Of a stretch of 48,263 nucleotides of DNA, positions 21,033 to 32,211 are shown piece by piece. Under the pieces are notes generated by a model. The model was not told the DNA's origin. It saw nothing but the letters and a program-made list of their open reading frames with translations, and did no database searches. The stretch comes from Lobulomyces angularis. Lineage: Eukaryota > Chytridiomycota > Chytridiomycetes > Lobulomycetales > Lobulomycetaceae. Made by a program: the position numbers and the translations under genes. How positions within the stretch are numbered: the first letter of the stretch is position 1; each line of letters begins with the position of its first letter. The stretch covers positions 1 to 48,263 of the forward strand of contig JADHYX010000159.1 in NCBI GenBank assembly GCA_027604685.1. The letters are read 5' to 3'.

Positions 21033-24000
21033 TTACAATTTATCATAATAATGGTCAAGACCTTTAATATCTTCTGATAATCCCTTTCTTTTTCTTACTT
21101 GACGAACAATATCATAAACTTTATTACCAGGTGTAAGTGGATCACCACCCATAGTTTGCCAATGAGAGAAAATAGATTGAGGGAAAGCTTGACCACCAGT
21201 AGCAGCACGTAAATCTGCAGAAAAACCGAATGATTCCATAATAGGTAGATAAGCTTTGATGTTATAAAGTGGAGTTCCAGGTCTTTGTTCTTCACCAATA
21301 ACATGACCACGCTTACGATTCAATACACCGTAAATACCACCCATAGCATTTTCAGGACATTGAATTTCAACAAGGAAAACTGGTTCTTGAATTGCTGGTG
21401 TAGCAGTAAGTTGAGAAGCGAAAATTACACGACGAGTAGTTGGCATAATTTGTCCTCCACCACGATGGATAGCATCAGCGTGCTAATTTTATATTGAATT
21501 AGTTGTATAAAAGTAGTATAAAACATAAATACCAAAACAACATCTAAGATGTTAAATCTACATCCACGTAAATTTTCGTCAGCCAAAGCTCCTTCCTTGG
21601 TAGCCCACTGGAAAGCTGACACAGCTGAATCTTTAATTTCTAAAAGATATTGAACAGCTTTTGTAGTATCAACTAAGGTATTGGCTCCTGCTCCATCTGG
21701 TCCAAAGCACCAAATTTTTCTCGCATCTGCAACATCCCAACCATGTTCTTCAGCTAGGACCCTAGCACGTACTTTGAAATCGTCTTTAGGATTTACCTTT
21801 CCTTCTTCAATTGCGACTGAATTTTCCTCTTCCATAGGAACTGCTTTCATAAAGATACGATTGTGTTTATTTGGTGATTTAGAAAGACAAACAATGCTTG
21901 ATTCTGTGGTTACTGTCTCCCTAAATGGAACAACTGGATCTCCAAATTTCAAAGGAACTTGAGCGTGATCTTCTTCCAAATCTTTAAGGCAAATTTCTAA
22001 ATGCAATTCACCAGCACCTGCAACAATATGTTCACCTGAGTCAGATGTAAAACATTTTACACAAGGATCAGATTTAGATAATCGTTTAAGACCTTCAACT
22101 AACTTAGGTAAATCATTAGGGTTTTTGCATTCTACTGCAACTTGTACAACAGGTGACACTGAAAATTTCATGACTTTCATATTGTGTGCAGTTTCAGAAG
22201 TAGTAATTGTTCCGGATTTAAGCAAGAATTGATCTACACCAACCAAACCAATAATGTTACCAGCAGGGCAATCTTCAATGGCTTCGACAACACGACCCAT
22301 CATAAGAACAGTACGTTGAATAGATTTTACAAATAAATCATCTTTTTTTCCAGGGATGTAATTTGGACCTTGAATTCTAACTTTTAATCCAGCACGTACA
22401 GTACCAGAGAAAACACGACCGAAAGCAAAAAATCTACCTTTATCCGACGTAGGTACCATCTTTGAAACGTACAACATTAGAGGACCATTATGGTCACACT
22501 CTCTAATACCATTGGCACATTCATCATCCATAGGACCTTCGTAAAGATTTTCAACTCTGTAACGCTGAGCGGTTGAGGGGGCAGGAAGATGGATAACAAT
22601 CATTTCCAATAACGCTTCACCGGCAGGTAAAAATTTTTTCATAACAACTTTTAATAAAGGTTTTCCTTCTAAATCAAGCTCTTCTTTTTTCAAAGTAATT
22701 TCAAGTTTTTCCAACATTTTTGCAGTAGCCTCTTTCTTAAAGTTCATAATTGAGTCGAATAATTTAAAAATAGGATCAAGAATAAACATGTTAAAGGCTC
22801 GTTCCAATTGTTTGCCCTCTGCATCTGTGTCTTTTTTGGTCCATTTTTTTGTTTTAGGGTTAAAAAAATTTTCTCCCCAAAGACGTTGCATCATTTTGTC
22901 TTGATCAACTCCGAATTTCTTTCCGTATCTTTGTGCGAATTGACGTAAAGTAAAGGCCCAACCATGCAAACCGGAACCAAAAGCAACAGTACCTTTTTCT
23001 GGATAAACTTGAGCATCTCCAATAACTTTGTCATTATAAGTAGAGATGCAAACATTAACGTTTTCAATACAACGTTGGAAATTCTAAAAAAAAAAAAATA
23101 ATTACAAAAATAATGTATATTATTACATTATATAAATCTTCCTTGGTTAATTGCAATTCAAGTAAAGCACGATCAACTTTGTTGACAACTACAACAGGCT
23201 TAATTCTTTCAGTTAAAGCTTGACGTAATACTGTTTCAGTTTGTACACAAACACCTTCAATAGTATCAACAACAACAAGTGCTCCATCAGTAACACGTAA
23301 AGCCGCAGTGACTTCTGATGAGAAATCAACGTGACCAGGGGAATCAATTAAATTAATTAAGAAACCATTTCCTATAAATATAAAATTTCAATTTTCGAAT
23401 AGGATATAAAAAATAAAAGTTACCAACGGTAGGTTGTTTAACGTCAACAATATCTTCTTCCTTCATTTCAAAATACATGGAAATGGCAGTGGACTTGATG
23501 GTAATTCCACGATCTTGTTCATCTTGTCGGGTATCGGTATAACGAGCATCACCAGAAGTTTTACCAGCAATAATACCAGCCATAGAAACAAGCGAGTCTG
23601 TTAAAGTACTTTTACCGTGATCAACGTGCTGTGATAAAGACAATTAGTACGTTATATAAGTTGAACTTACAGCAATGACGGACATATTACGAATGTTCGT
23701 TTTCTTGTCCATCAATTGACGGATTTGCTCAATAGTGAAGTTAACTAAAATGAAGTAAATTTTAACACAAAAAATTATTAAGAAATTGTCGCATCTCATC
23801 CCATCCAATTTTCGCAAATAAGCAAAAATGAAGATCTAACTCTCATATGAAAATTATTTGCAAAAATTATAACATGATTTAATTAAACTATTGTTCAGCG
23901 ATTAATGAAAACTGTTTAAAGAACAAAAAAGGTAAAATGACACAAAAAAAGTTTTTTATTGTCAATTTTTGTAAAAAAAATTAGTCGTATTTAAAAATAT

Positions 24001-24042
24001 ATTATTTCACTCTTAGATTCAGTTTAAAATTAACATACCCAT
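21033..24042 (-). CDS. EEF2: Translation elongation factor 2
   Basis: eEF2 is the GTPase that translocates the ribosome. Exon 1 is only ATGG (24039-24042). A 294-nt intron (23745-24038) follows, then [20 protein letters not shown] and MSVIA spliced to [18 protein letters not shown] (G1 P-loop). Next come [18 protein letters not shown] (switch I/G2), [14 protein letters not shown] (G3) and [12 protein letters not shown] (G4). The large exon 21490-22969 covers domains II-IV. The final splice (around 21483-21530) joins NILDVVL to [18 protein letters not shown], the diphthamide loop with its modifiable histidine. The C-terminus reads GLDHYYDKL*. All essential motifs are present, and codon use looks more biased than in neighbouring genes, as expected for a highly expressed gene. 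Confidence 0.98.
23745..24038 (-). other. Unusually long first intron of EF-2
   Basis: This intron starts GTATGTTAATTT four bases after the A of the start codon and ends TTCATTTTAG. At 294 nt it is several times the 38-60 nt norm in this window. Its position after the first four coding bases and its supporting frame (ATGG + TT restoring Val2) make the call firm. A role in expression enhancement is inference. Confidence 0.85.
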
Positions 24043-24530
24043 TTTTGCTTTAGTTTGTAGTGTAAAAAGTAAAAAAGATTTTAGAAAAATGGTGTAACAG
24101 TCGAAATTTTAAGGAAAACATTAAAATGTTCAGTTGTAGAACATATTTTACAGGATAAGCACTTTCCAATCAACTTATTGCACTGCGCTTTTTATTGACT
24201 AAATTTAAGAACAATTATAATTGTAAAGGAAACCATGTTCTATTTATTTATTGCAATATTACAAATCAGGAAAATATTTCAATTGCATTCAACTTACTCA
24301 GTGGATATTAAATAATACTGATCAGAGCTTTATTACACTACTAATGTAGCACATTATAAGTTATATTGTATGAAAAATTGTAAATAAAATTGAAATGTCC
24401 ATAAAAACACGTCTAAAAAATGTCAACTTACACTTGAGTTTTTAGATTTTATGGCTGCAAGGATTGAAGGGTCCTCTGCAACGACAAGTAAAACCTTTAA
24501 CTATAGTTTCAGTAATTGCATATCACAATA
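24043..24530. other. Spacer: EF-2 promoter / MCMDC2-like 3' flank
   Basis: The part nearest the EF-2 start should be its promoter; no clear TATA or pyrimidine-rich initiator stands out. At 24430-24490 the reverse strand has a short open stretch (VLLVVAEDPSILAAIKSKNS) after an acceptor-like AG. That might be an alternative last exon of the upstream MCMDC2-like gene. Confidence 0.35.
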
Positions 24531-27500
24531 TCAATACTTAAACATCGGTAGATCATCAGGTGGTATTTCATTCTCCAACATATTCTCATAAAAAAGATTT
24601 TCTTGGAAAGAATTGCAGTCACCTGAACTTTTTTTGTATAAAAAATCTATATTTGATTGATCATCTGGAAATGAGTGAAACCCATTTAATGAGACTCCAG
24701 TTAATAATGCCATTGATTCCTCAACAAGATTAATTGCGATCACTGCATCATCGACTAAAGCAACATTTCTTAAACAAAGCTAACATAGTGAGTTAGAAAT
24801 TTTGAATAGATTTACCCTTGAATGCGCCTTGGTAATTCTGATTAAACTATCTAAAGTTGTATACATAGAGTCGCTCCCAGAAACTATTACTACTCCATGT
24901 AACTTTCTTAAAGCTAATAATTTAATTAGTTTCCATTTTTATTTATATTTTTAACCTGAAAAATACGAACTTAATATTTCTTCTGCTTCTGGCGATAAAC
25001 TAGACAAAATTTTGAAATATAATTTAAGTGTTGTTACCTAACTTCAATATTTGAAGCAACATTAACAAATTTTTGGAAATCCTGTTCATCAATAGTGTTT
25101 CTAAAAGATTGGCTATTTAATTCCCCTAAAAAATTGTTTTTTTTTTTATAATGCCCATGCGTTATAAAATATTATAGATACGCAGTAAAATTGCAGTAGA
25201 CTTTTGATGATCAAACTTGATGTCAGTGGAAGAGATTAAATTAATGGCAATATCAAATTTGCCAAGTAACGGTTCAAAAATTCTCTTTACATCGTCCTAA
25301 TCGAAGTTAATAGTTCATGAAGATATTATTAGTAACTAACCTTCAGTCCACTTTTAATATCAGTGACACTCTTAGGAAAGTTATTTTTTGTGCTATCAGA
25401 GGAGTTCATTAAGATACAACCCCATAAAACAAAATTGAAATTAACTATTGATGATAAATTGTTATCTTCGTTATTATCAAAAAATGAAAAGTTTTTTTTT
25501 TCTACAGCATCCAATAAGCATTTTACATCACATTTTTTCAACAGATCAATTAAACAGTAAAGTATCCCATCTTTTGCTTCCACTAATGGTGTGGAGATTA
25601 TAGTTTCTTCGATTTTGTCATTTGCGGGGTTAACTTTGTTGTCATTATTAATCTTAATTAAGGGTTCAAATTTTAAAAAGTTATTTGGTAGCCATTCAGT
25701 AAATCTATAATAATTAATTACTTTATAATTCTTCTTACTTTCTTAATTTCCCCACTTTCTCAACAAACCTTTTAATTAAAGGAACATCTTCCGAAAAAAG
25801 TAAAACCTAATTAAGTTTTTGCAATTAAAACAATAAAGCAACAATAAAAATGTACGTTTATTGACTTTTTTGCGTTTGAACTAGATACTGGGATGGAAGG
25901 AGTAGACACTAATCTGGAAGGTATTAATAGTAAAACATACGAAAATGGGAAAATATTTAATTTTACGACAGTAAGAGAGTTAATTTCAACTTCGTCCACA
26001 TGCAGGACGGTATAATATCGGCTATATATCAAAAAATAAGTGTTTTATAACATAAAAATATTACGAAACAGACTCTCTATTAATTTCCGTGAAAAAGAAC
26101 ATGGTGAAAGGTTAACTACAAAGTTTAGTTTTCTTTCAATTGGAAATATTATTTTACGTGAAACTAAATTTTGAATGGATTCTGGTAAAACAGAAAATTC
26201 TTCCTTGGTATGTGGTTCTTGCAGCTGCAGATAGAAGAAGTTAAATACATTAAAACCATTTTTTTTGAAAGAAGTCTATATACTAACATAGCTAACTTTA
26301 ATCGCATTTTCAGCTCTAAAACTGGAGCCATACATTAGAGGTGAAGTAGTTGACTTTCTCATATTCCATTTTTTTTCTATGGTACCGAAAACTTGAACAT
26401 GGTCACCTAACTGGGCAAAATTTACCAAATTATCCTCAAGGATCACCTGTATAACTAATACTAATAACTAATTTATCTAAACGGTACTATACCATTGGTA
26501 AAACAGTGATCAATCTCCATATTTGAAATTTCCATGACTTGTTCCACTATTTTATTGTTAAATCAAGAAAGTTTTTGTAAATTACATTTGTAGCAGCGAT
26601 CAGTTAGTGCTTCCGCTGAAAGCTTTCCACAGGAAAAGCAAGCCAACTGAAAAAAACTACGAATTTCTTATCATTTAGTGTTGGGAATAACAGCACGTAC
26701 CTCTGAGAGTTCTTTGTTTTATTTTGCAAAACAGATCCTTCAGAATTTCTAAAAATATAAATAGCAAAGTTAAATTTGGTCTCGAAACCTTTTTATAAAG
26801 TTAACTATCCCATGGTTTTCTTCGTTATATTTAAAATTGCAGAAATTCTGATCTCTGCACTTGATATTATCGCAAATGTGACATTTACTTATTAAGACAT
26901 GTTTTACTTTTTGTATTGAGTAGACTTTCCCAACAAATGAGAAAATGTTTTTATCTTTACTAAGCTCTCTTTTATTAACTTCAAAACTTCTAAAATTTTT
27001 GAAAAACGATCCTTTTACTGCTGGCAAGTATAAATATTTTACACTAGAGTTAATTTGCTCCAAATAAATCACTCTTCCAGCTTTCACACATAACGCCAGC
27101 AATATTGAAGAAGCTGCTTTTTCAAATTGGTGTTTTATGTTGTAAAAATAATCTTTACTGAAAGCAAGCGAGCCAACTTTAGCTAAGAAACATTTAGATT
27201 TAGAATTTTGATTTTACCGTCAAAATCGATTAATGTTGCAGGATTAACCATTATGAAAAGTTTGTACCAATTCAGTTTTGAATTTCTTTCGTTTTTATTT
27301 TTATCTGAATCGAGAATCGATTTTTTAATATCTTCGATGTGAAACCGTTCCAGATCTTTATTTTGTTGGAAAAGTTAAGTTTGTAAAACGCAAATTAGTC
27401 ATCTTACAAGATACAAAAACACTAACGTCTTCGATACCTTTTTTAAGATAATCAAACTTCTTTTCTTTTACATTAATATTTAAAGTGTAATTGGGAACTG

Positions 27501-28037
27501 TTGGTTGGAAGGGAAGTTTGTGAGCAAATTTTGAATGGGATGTATTTTCAAATATGTCTGAATCTGGAACGATTGACTCATTCAAAACAGCACTACGTTG
27601 ATATTCATCCTTGTCAACGAAATCAGATGTTTCCAGTTGAAAAATTTCTTTCGCACAATTTTTACTCTTTTTTAAACAGTAACTATCAAGAATTAATTTT
27701 TCGTCCTCATTATCAAAAATAAAATTATCCGGTTCATTCCTTTTTAGAATTAAAGAATTTTTCAAACATTTTGGTACTTCACTCGGTTCTGTGAGTAAGA
27801 GTAAAAAAATTAAAATTAAAAAAATTGCTACCTTTTATTTCAGTTACCCATTAATTGAAGATCATCATCTGCACATTTCTTGACTTTTTGAAATTGAGGA
27901 GATCTTTTTGAATCAAGAATATTACTAGCAAACTTTTCCTTTGCAACTTCGTCATTTACTTCAGCCTGTAATGCTTTAGTCGCTTGGCATTGCTTTACAA
28001 AGGAAAATCTTTCTTTTAAACTATACATGTAAAACAA
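24531..28037 (-). CDS. MCMDC2: MCM-domain protein lacking a Walker A motif (MCMDC2-like)
   Basis: Many short introns. After an N-terminal variable region come cysteine motifs (KCHICDNIKC and ACFSCGKLSAEALTDRC) and an OB-fold stretch VILEDNLVNFAQLGDHVQVF typical of MCM N-domains. The ATPase-like part has IIPSCMWTKLKLTLLLSLVS then INVLLFSEDVPLIKRFVEKV where MCMs have 'G-D-P-x-x-A-K-S', so the P-loop is lost. Later come an arginine-finger-like region degenerate as EPLLGKFDIAINL and the AAA lid LRNVALVDDAVIAINLVEES. Loss of Walker A with retained fold is characteristic of MCMDC2 (the mei-MCM relative of fly REC/MEI-217/218), a meiotic recombination factor. The family (MCM) is firm; the MCMDC2 assignment is likely. 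The exact 3' end is uncertain. Confidence 0.72.
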
Positions 28038-28214
28038 TACTAATCCCTAATATAACGGAACAATACGATAAAATTTTTAAACAAGAAAAAATTTTTGAGT
28101 CTTTTTTTTATATTTAAAAAAAAAAAAATGTGAAGATTATAAAAAATTGAATAAATCATAATACCAAAGTTAATAAATATGCTAATTTTAAATATTATTT
28201 ATTAATGAGGTGCG

Positions 28215-31011
28215 TTAATTTAAAAAAAATCCACAATTGCTATTAAGTAATGCAGTAGATAATCTATCAGAAAGTTTTTGCTTTGAAGCGTAATCTGATA
28301 AAAGAAGAACATTATAGCAGGTATGAGAAGTTGGTAGTCGATCACTAATTCATACATTAATGGTAAAAAATGCAAAAATTTTGTATCAAAAATACCTATC
28401 AGCTCCATTTCTGGCTATCACAAACTGTAATTTAGATAATCCACCTACAGGAACCCTATCAGATCCTATGGTCAAGAAAAAGTGAATTACATGTATCAAA
28501 AATTAACAAATACCTGTAGTAAAGAATAACAACTTCTTTTTTTCTTCTTCTGTCATCTCATGAACTAACTCCCAAAAATCCCTCGAAAGCAACAAAATGT
28601 AAACAATAATTATTTTATTTACTTACTTAATTATTCTATCATCCTTCGTGTACCCATCATATTGAGTGACATTTTCTAATGCTTCAAAATCCAAGTGTGC
28701 AGATCCACACACAAGTTCCTGTAATTCCTCTGCACGAAATAGCTATAAAGCAATTTTTAAAAAAGAAAAAAACTCCAACGTACCGAAAGAGCACTACCCT
28801 CCATAACGTAATTAAATCCTTCATAAAATGCACGAAATTGTTTTTCCACATTTGAATTAAAATAAAAATTTATGTACAATTTTACAAATTCTTTTTTTTT
28901 GAATAAACAAAAAATCAAATTTTTCCTGTAAATAAAAAAATTTTTTTACCAGTTCTGTTTTTTTCGTTAACCATTATGTTTTCTCCGTTTTCTTTTAAAT
29001 CAATTGTTAACCTTTGACCAGATGGAGTTACATACTCCACTTGAAAATTTCGATTAAAGGTTTCCTCAACGTCACCATCAAATTTTAATAATTGCTCTAA
29101 ACCACGCCCAAGTAACTAAAAACTTTAATTAATCAACCACTTAAAAAAATGAAATTTACTGGGTCAATCTCTTTCAAATCATCTAAATTTAATGGAAACT
29201 TAAGTAATTTTTTATATAATGCCAAGGGAAAACTAATATTTAAATTTACACCATTGTAAATGGCCAATCCCAATAATCTTCCAATTAAATTGTACTCTTG
29301 TAAGGTTTCTGGATCATTCAGATAATCGCTTGAAAACCAATGAAGCCTTGAATCTAGTAGTTCCCAAATTAGATTTTTTTTTTTTAAGCCTGGACAAACC
29401 CTCTTGTAAGTGAAACATTCCATAATTTTTATTGAACATATCTTTTACTATGATCTGAAAAAATTCTTTTTGAACACCTCCTTCGTCAATTCCTATATAA
29501 ATACATTAAAAACAATTTCATTTATTCTACATTACCTTCCTCCCCGACAAAGGAAACTCTCAGTTGCTTTCGCAAGTCGTGGGTTGATTTTCCGACAAGC
29601 TATTTTGTTTAATATGTATTATTTCCTATATATACCTGAAATAAGGTATCTCTAACAACCTGCGTTCTTCGCACTTCAACTTTAATTGTGAACACCGATT
29701 TTTTAATACATAATAATATTTTTTTTATATTTTACTTTGAAGATAAGGACTGTTCACACCAATAAACAGAGCCCTAAAGAAAGAGTCCTAAAATTGAAAT
29801 AAGAACAAATTCATTTTTAAGGTACCAACTTACTTGAAGCTCATGCCTCATGTGAACTAAACACTCAACTTTTAATATTTCTGCTTTTGAAGCTGTTCCA
29901 AGTAAAAAGGGGCAATCACAAAACGAAAATCTTTATACAAATTAAAAAAAAAAAACGAAAAATCAAAATCACCCATCTTTCCCTTTCCAACGAGGATAAT
30001 CTTCTTTCATATCAAGTGTTCCTTCGATAGTTTCATTATAAAAATCATAATATGGTACAAACTTTGATATTTCATTTAATACGTCTTAAAAACAAAATAG
30101 TAAAAAAAAAGTTCAACAATTTTTGTTTTAAATTTTATATACAAAAAATTTCTAAAGTTTTAGCGGCATGAACGATACTTTCATCTTTGTATGCAGGGGT
30201 ATTATCATCATCGTCTCTTGTTAGAATTTTGATATTGATAAACATCTGTAGGAGCGCCAAAATACTCTGAAAATAAGCGATAGCTTTCCCAGAAGGTGCC
30301 TCCGACTTGAAAGAAGTATTAGGCCGTCTAGTTGATCTAACAGAGTCGTTCGTAATAGATTGAAACTCCAATCGTTCCTCTGGTTTTAATTTGGTAAGAA
30401 TATAACAAATTTGAGGCACAATTAACGATTGATGATCTGGGTATTGCAAATAGGGATTCTATAAATAAATTTATCATTATTTTATAAATCAGTAATAAAA
30501 AATTCTTTTACTAATAAAAACACAAGGAAAATTCCTAAGTGATCAATATTTAAAACTGATAGATCACTTTTAATGAGTTCTAACACTGTGGAGGTTGCGC
30601 TTATCAGCGCCTCAGAACAATTTATTTTTTCATCACTCTTTAATGTAAAAAAAACAATTAAAAAGTTAAAAAAAAAAAAATAGTACCGCCATTAATGTAT
30701 GATAAAATTGATCAACCAAATCGCAATCGATTGTAGTAGAATTACCAGTTATACTTTTTGGCTAAGTTAAAAAAAAGAGTTAATTGTTTTTATTAAATAA
30801 TTTAATGGTGTTTTTAAAACAGTTCATTCGAGTTTTTTAATTTAAAATTTAAACAAAAAAATTTAGTGCTCATTACAAGGGTAAATGTATTAATGATGTT
30901 TTCTACTTTGCTAAACGTCAAATAAACAAGATTTTTTAATTTTTCAGTATTTCTTTCATCCTTCTGTAAATTTTCTAATACATTGATCAGTTCATAGGAG
31001 CATGAGCTCAT
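28215..31011 (-). CDS. UBE3A/E6AP-like HECT E3 ubiquitin ligase
   Basis: About a dozen exons with introns near 45 nt. The N-terminal half (31011 to about 29900) is helical, without a recognised domain. The HECT domain begins at [15 protein letters not shown] and [20 protein letters not shown], followed by [20 protein letters not shown], and continues LHWFSSDY. A 46-nt intron containing a 12-A run removes an apparent in-frame insertion here. Then come [28 protein letters not shown], the C-lobe ([20 protein letters not shown]) and finally [20 protein letters not shown]. The latter holds the catalytic cysteine that forms the ubiquitin thioester. All HECT landmarks are intact, so it should be active. 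It differs from animal UBE3A in the N-terminal half, where I see no AZUL zinc domain. Confidence 0.92.
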
Positions 31012-31503
31012 ATTTTAAATTTTATTTAGTTTAATTTAAAAATTGTTATTAATTTTAGACCAATCAAAAGATTCACACATTTACTAAGCTGATAAAAAAT
31101 TTTGCAATGTGTTTAGGTGAAGAAACGGAAATAAATATATGAGACTCAGCAAAACTAGGTTATTCTTTACATTCAAAAACAAGTAAAAAATTCGTTATGG
31201 TGATTTAATAAAACAATAGAATTATAGAAGTAATAGCTAAAATAATAGAAAATAATAGAAAATATCAGCTAACATAATACTAAATTAAAGCCCTACTCTT
31301 CTAAGTGCAAAAAAGAACAGAACTTAAAACTAAAGATTTTTAATTATTGGTAACTGGATCTGAGCGAGAAGGAGCATTTTTTCGCTTCTGAAAATTACCA
31401 TTTCGACTCATTTTCAACTCATTTTCAACTCGGACTTAAAATAAATTCTATTTAAAACCAATTTTTTTTTTAGAATAATGAAAATTACTTTATGTTGAAT
31501 ATA
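31012..31503. other. Divergent spacer with a 23-codon minus-strand ORF
   Basis: Mostly A/T with AATAGAAAATAATAG-like repeats. On the minus strand, 31411-31340 reads MSRNGNFQKRKNAPSRSDPV, then TNN and a stop. It is preceded by a short duplicated GAGTTGAAAAT. It could be a tiny basic protein or a 3' exon, but nothing supports expression. A 17-nt string shared with the spacer at 6926-6942 occurs at 31139. Confidence 0.3.
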
Positions 31504-31983
31504 ATGCTGAGATCTTGGTTGAAACCACTCCAGTATAAATTCCACTTTTTTAATTTTTAAACTTATCATATTACTAATATTTTGTTGTCATAGGACATCA
31601 CCACAGTTAATATGGGCCCCTTCCACTTTATCAAACTCTACTGTGTTAATGCATAACTATAAAAACTTCAAAAATTTTTCAACTGAAAATAGTACACAAG
31701 ATGTGTTTAATAGACAAAGTTCAACTTTTAAAAAGGAGTCAATGACCAGTAGTGAGGAGAGCGTAAAAGCTGATAGGGAAGAGGTGCAATTGAACAAAAC
31801 TGAATTTGAGAAACATTTACCTACTCAAACAATGACAGCAAGTGAAGAGTGTGTAAGTATTAGATTGTTGTGAAATCTACTAAAAAAATTTAGGTTAGAG
31901 CTGATAGAGAGGAGATATTAAAAGAAGAAGAAAAGCCTACATTTGAGGCAATTCGTACCAAAAGTGCTGAATCTTCAGGCTGA
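31504..31983 (+). CDS. Small putative mitochondrial protein with duplicated ADREE motif
   Basis: Three exons (31504-31532, 31594-31852, 31894-31983) give 125 residues. The first 40 residues (MLRSWLKPLQTSPQLIWAPS ... KNFKNFSTEN) are rich in basic, hydrophobic and hydroxylated residues with no acidic residue before Glu, which is the look of a mitochondrial presequence. The mature part contains the same motif twice: SSEESVKADREEV and ASEECVRADREEI, the second copy being split by intron 2. The whole mature region is charged and probably disordered. Short fungal proteins carrying similar 'SE..VKAD+E' motifs exist to my recollection, but I cannot name a function. The motif is intact across the splice, which supports the gene model. 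Confidence 0.65.
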
Positions 31984-32211
31984 TTTCCATAAAGTTTAAC
32001 AATTAATGTAGTGATAAAATGAATTGAACTTTTTTTTCTTTTTTTTATTCACATTCTTTGTAAAAATATAAATAAGTTTACATAGCAGCGTCTATATTGA
32101 AAAATATAAGACTTAATTTTTAAGATTGACTATTTTTTTCTCCTTGATTGGTTAAAAAACTTTTATTGAGTAAAAAATTTTTTAACATTATCCTTCAAAA
32201 CATTTATCATA

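Noticed and set aside
29350..29400. Apparent in-frame insertion in the HECT ligase ([14 protein letters not shown])
   Set aside because: A 46-nt GT..AG intron with a 12-A run removes it and restores the expected HECT sequence, so it is not a real insertion.
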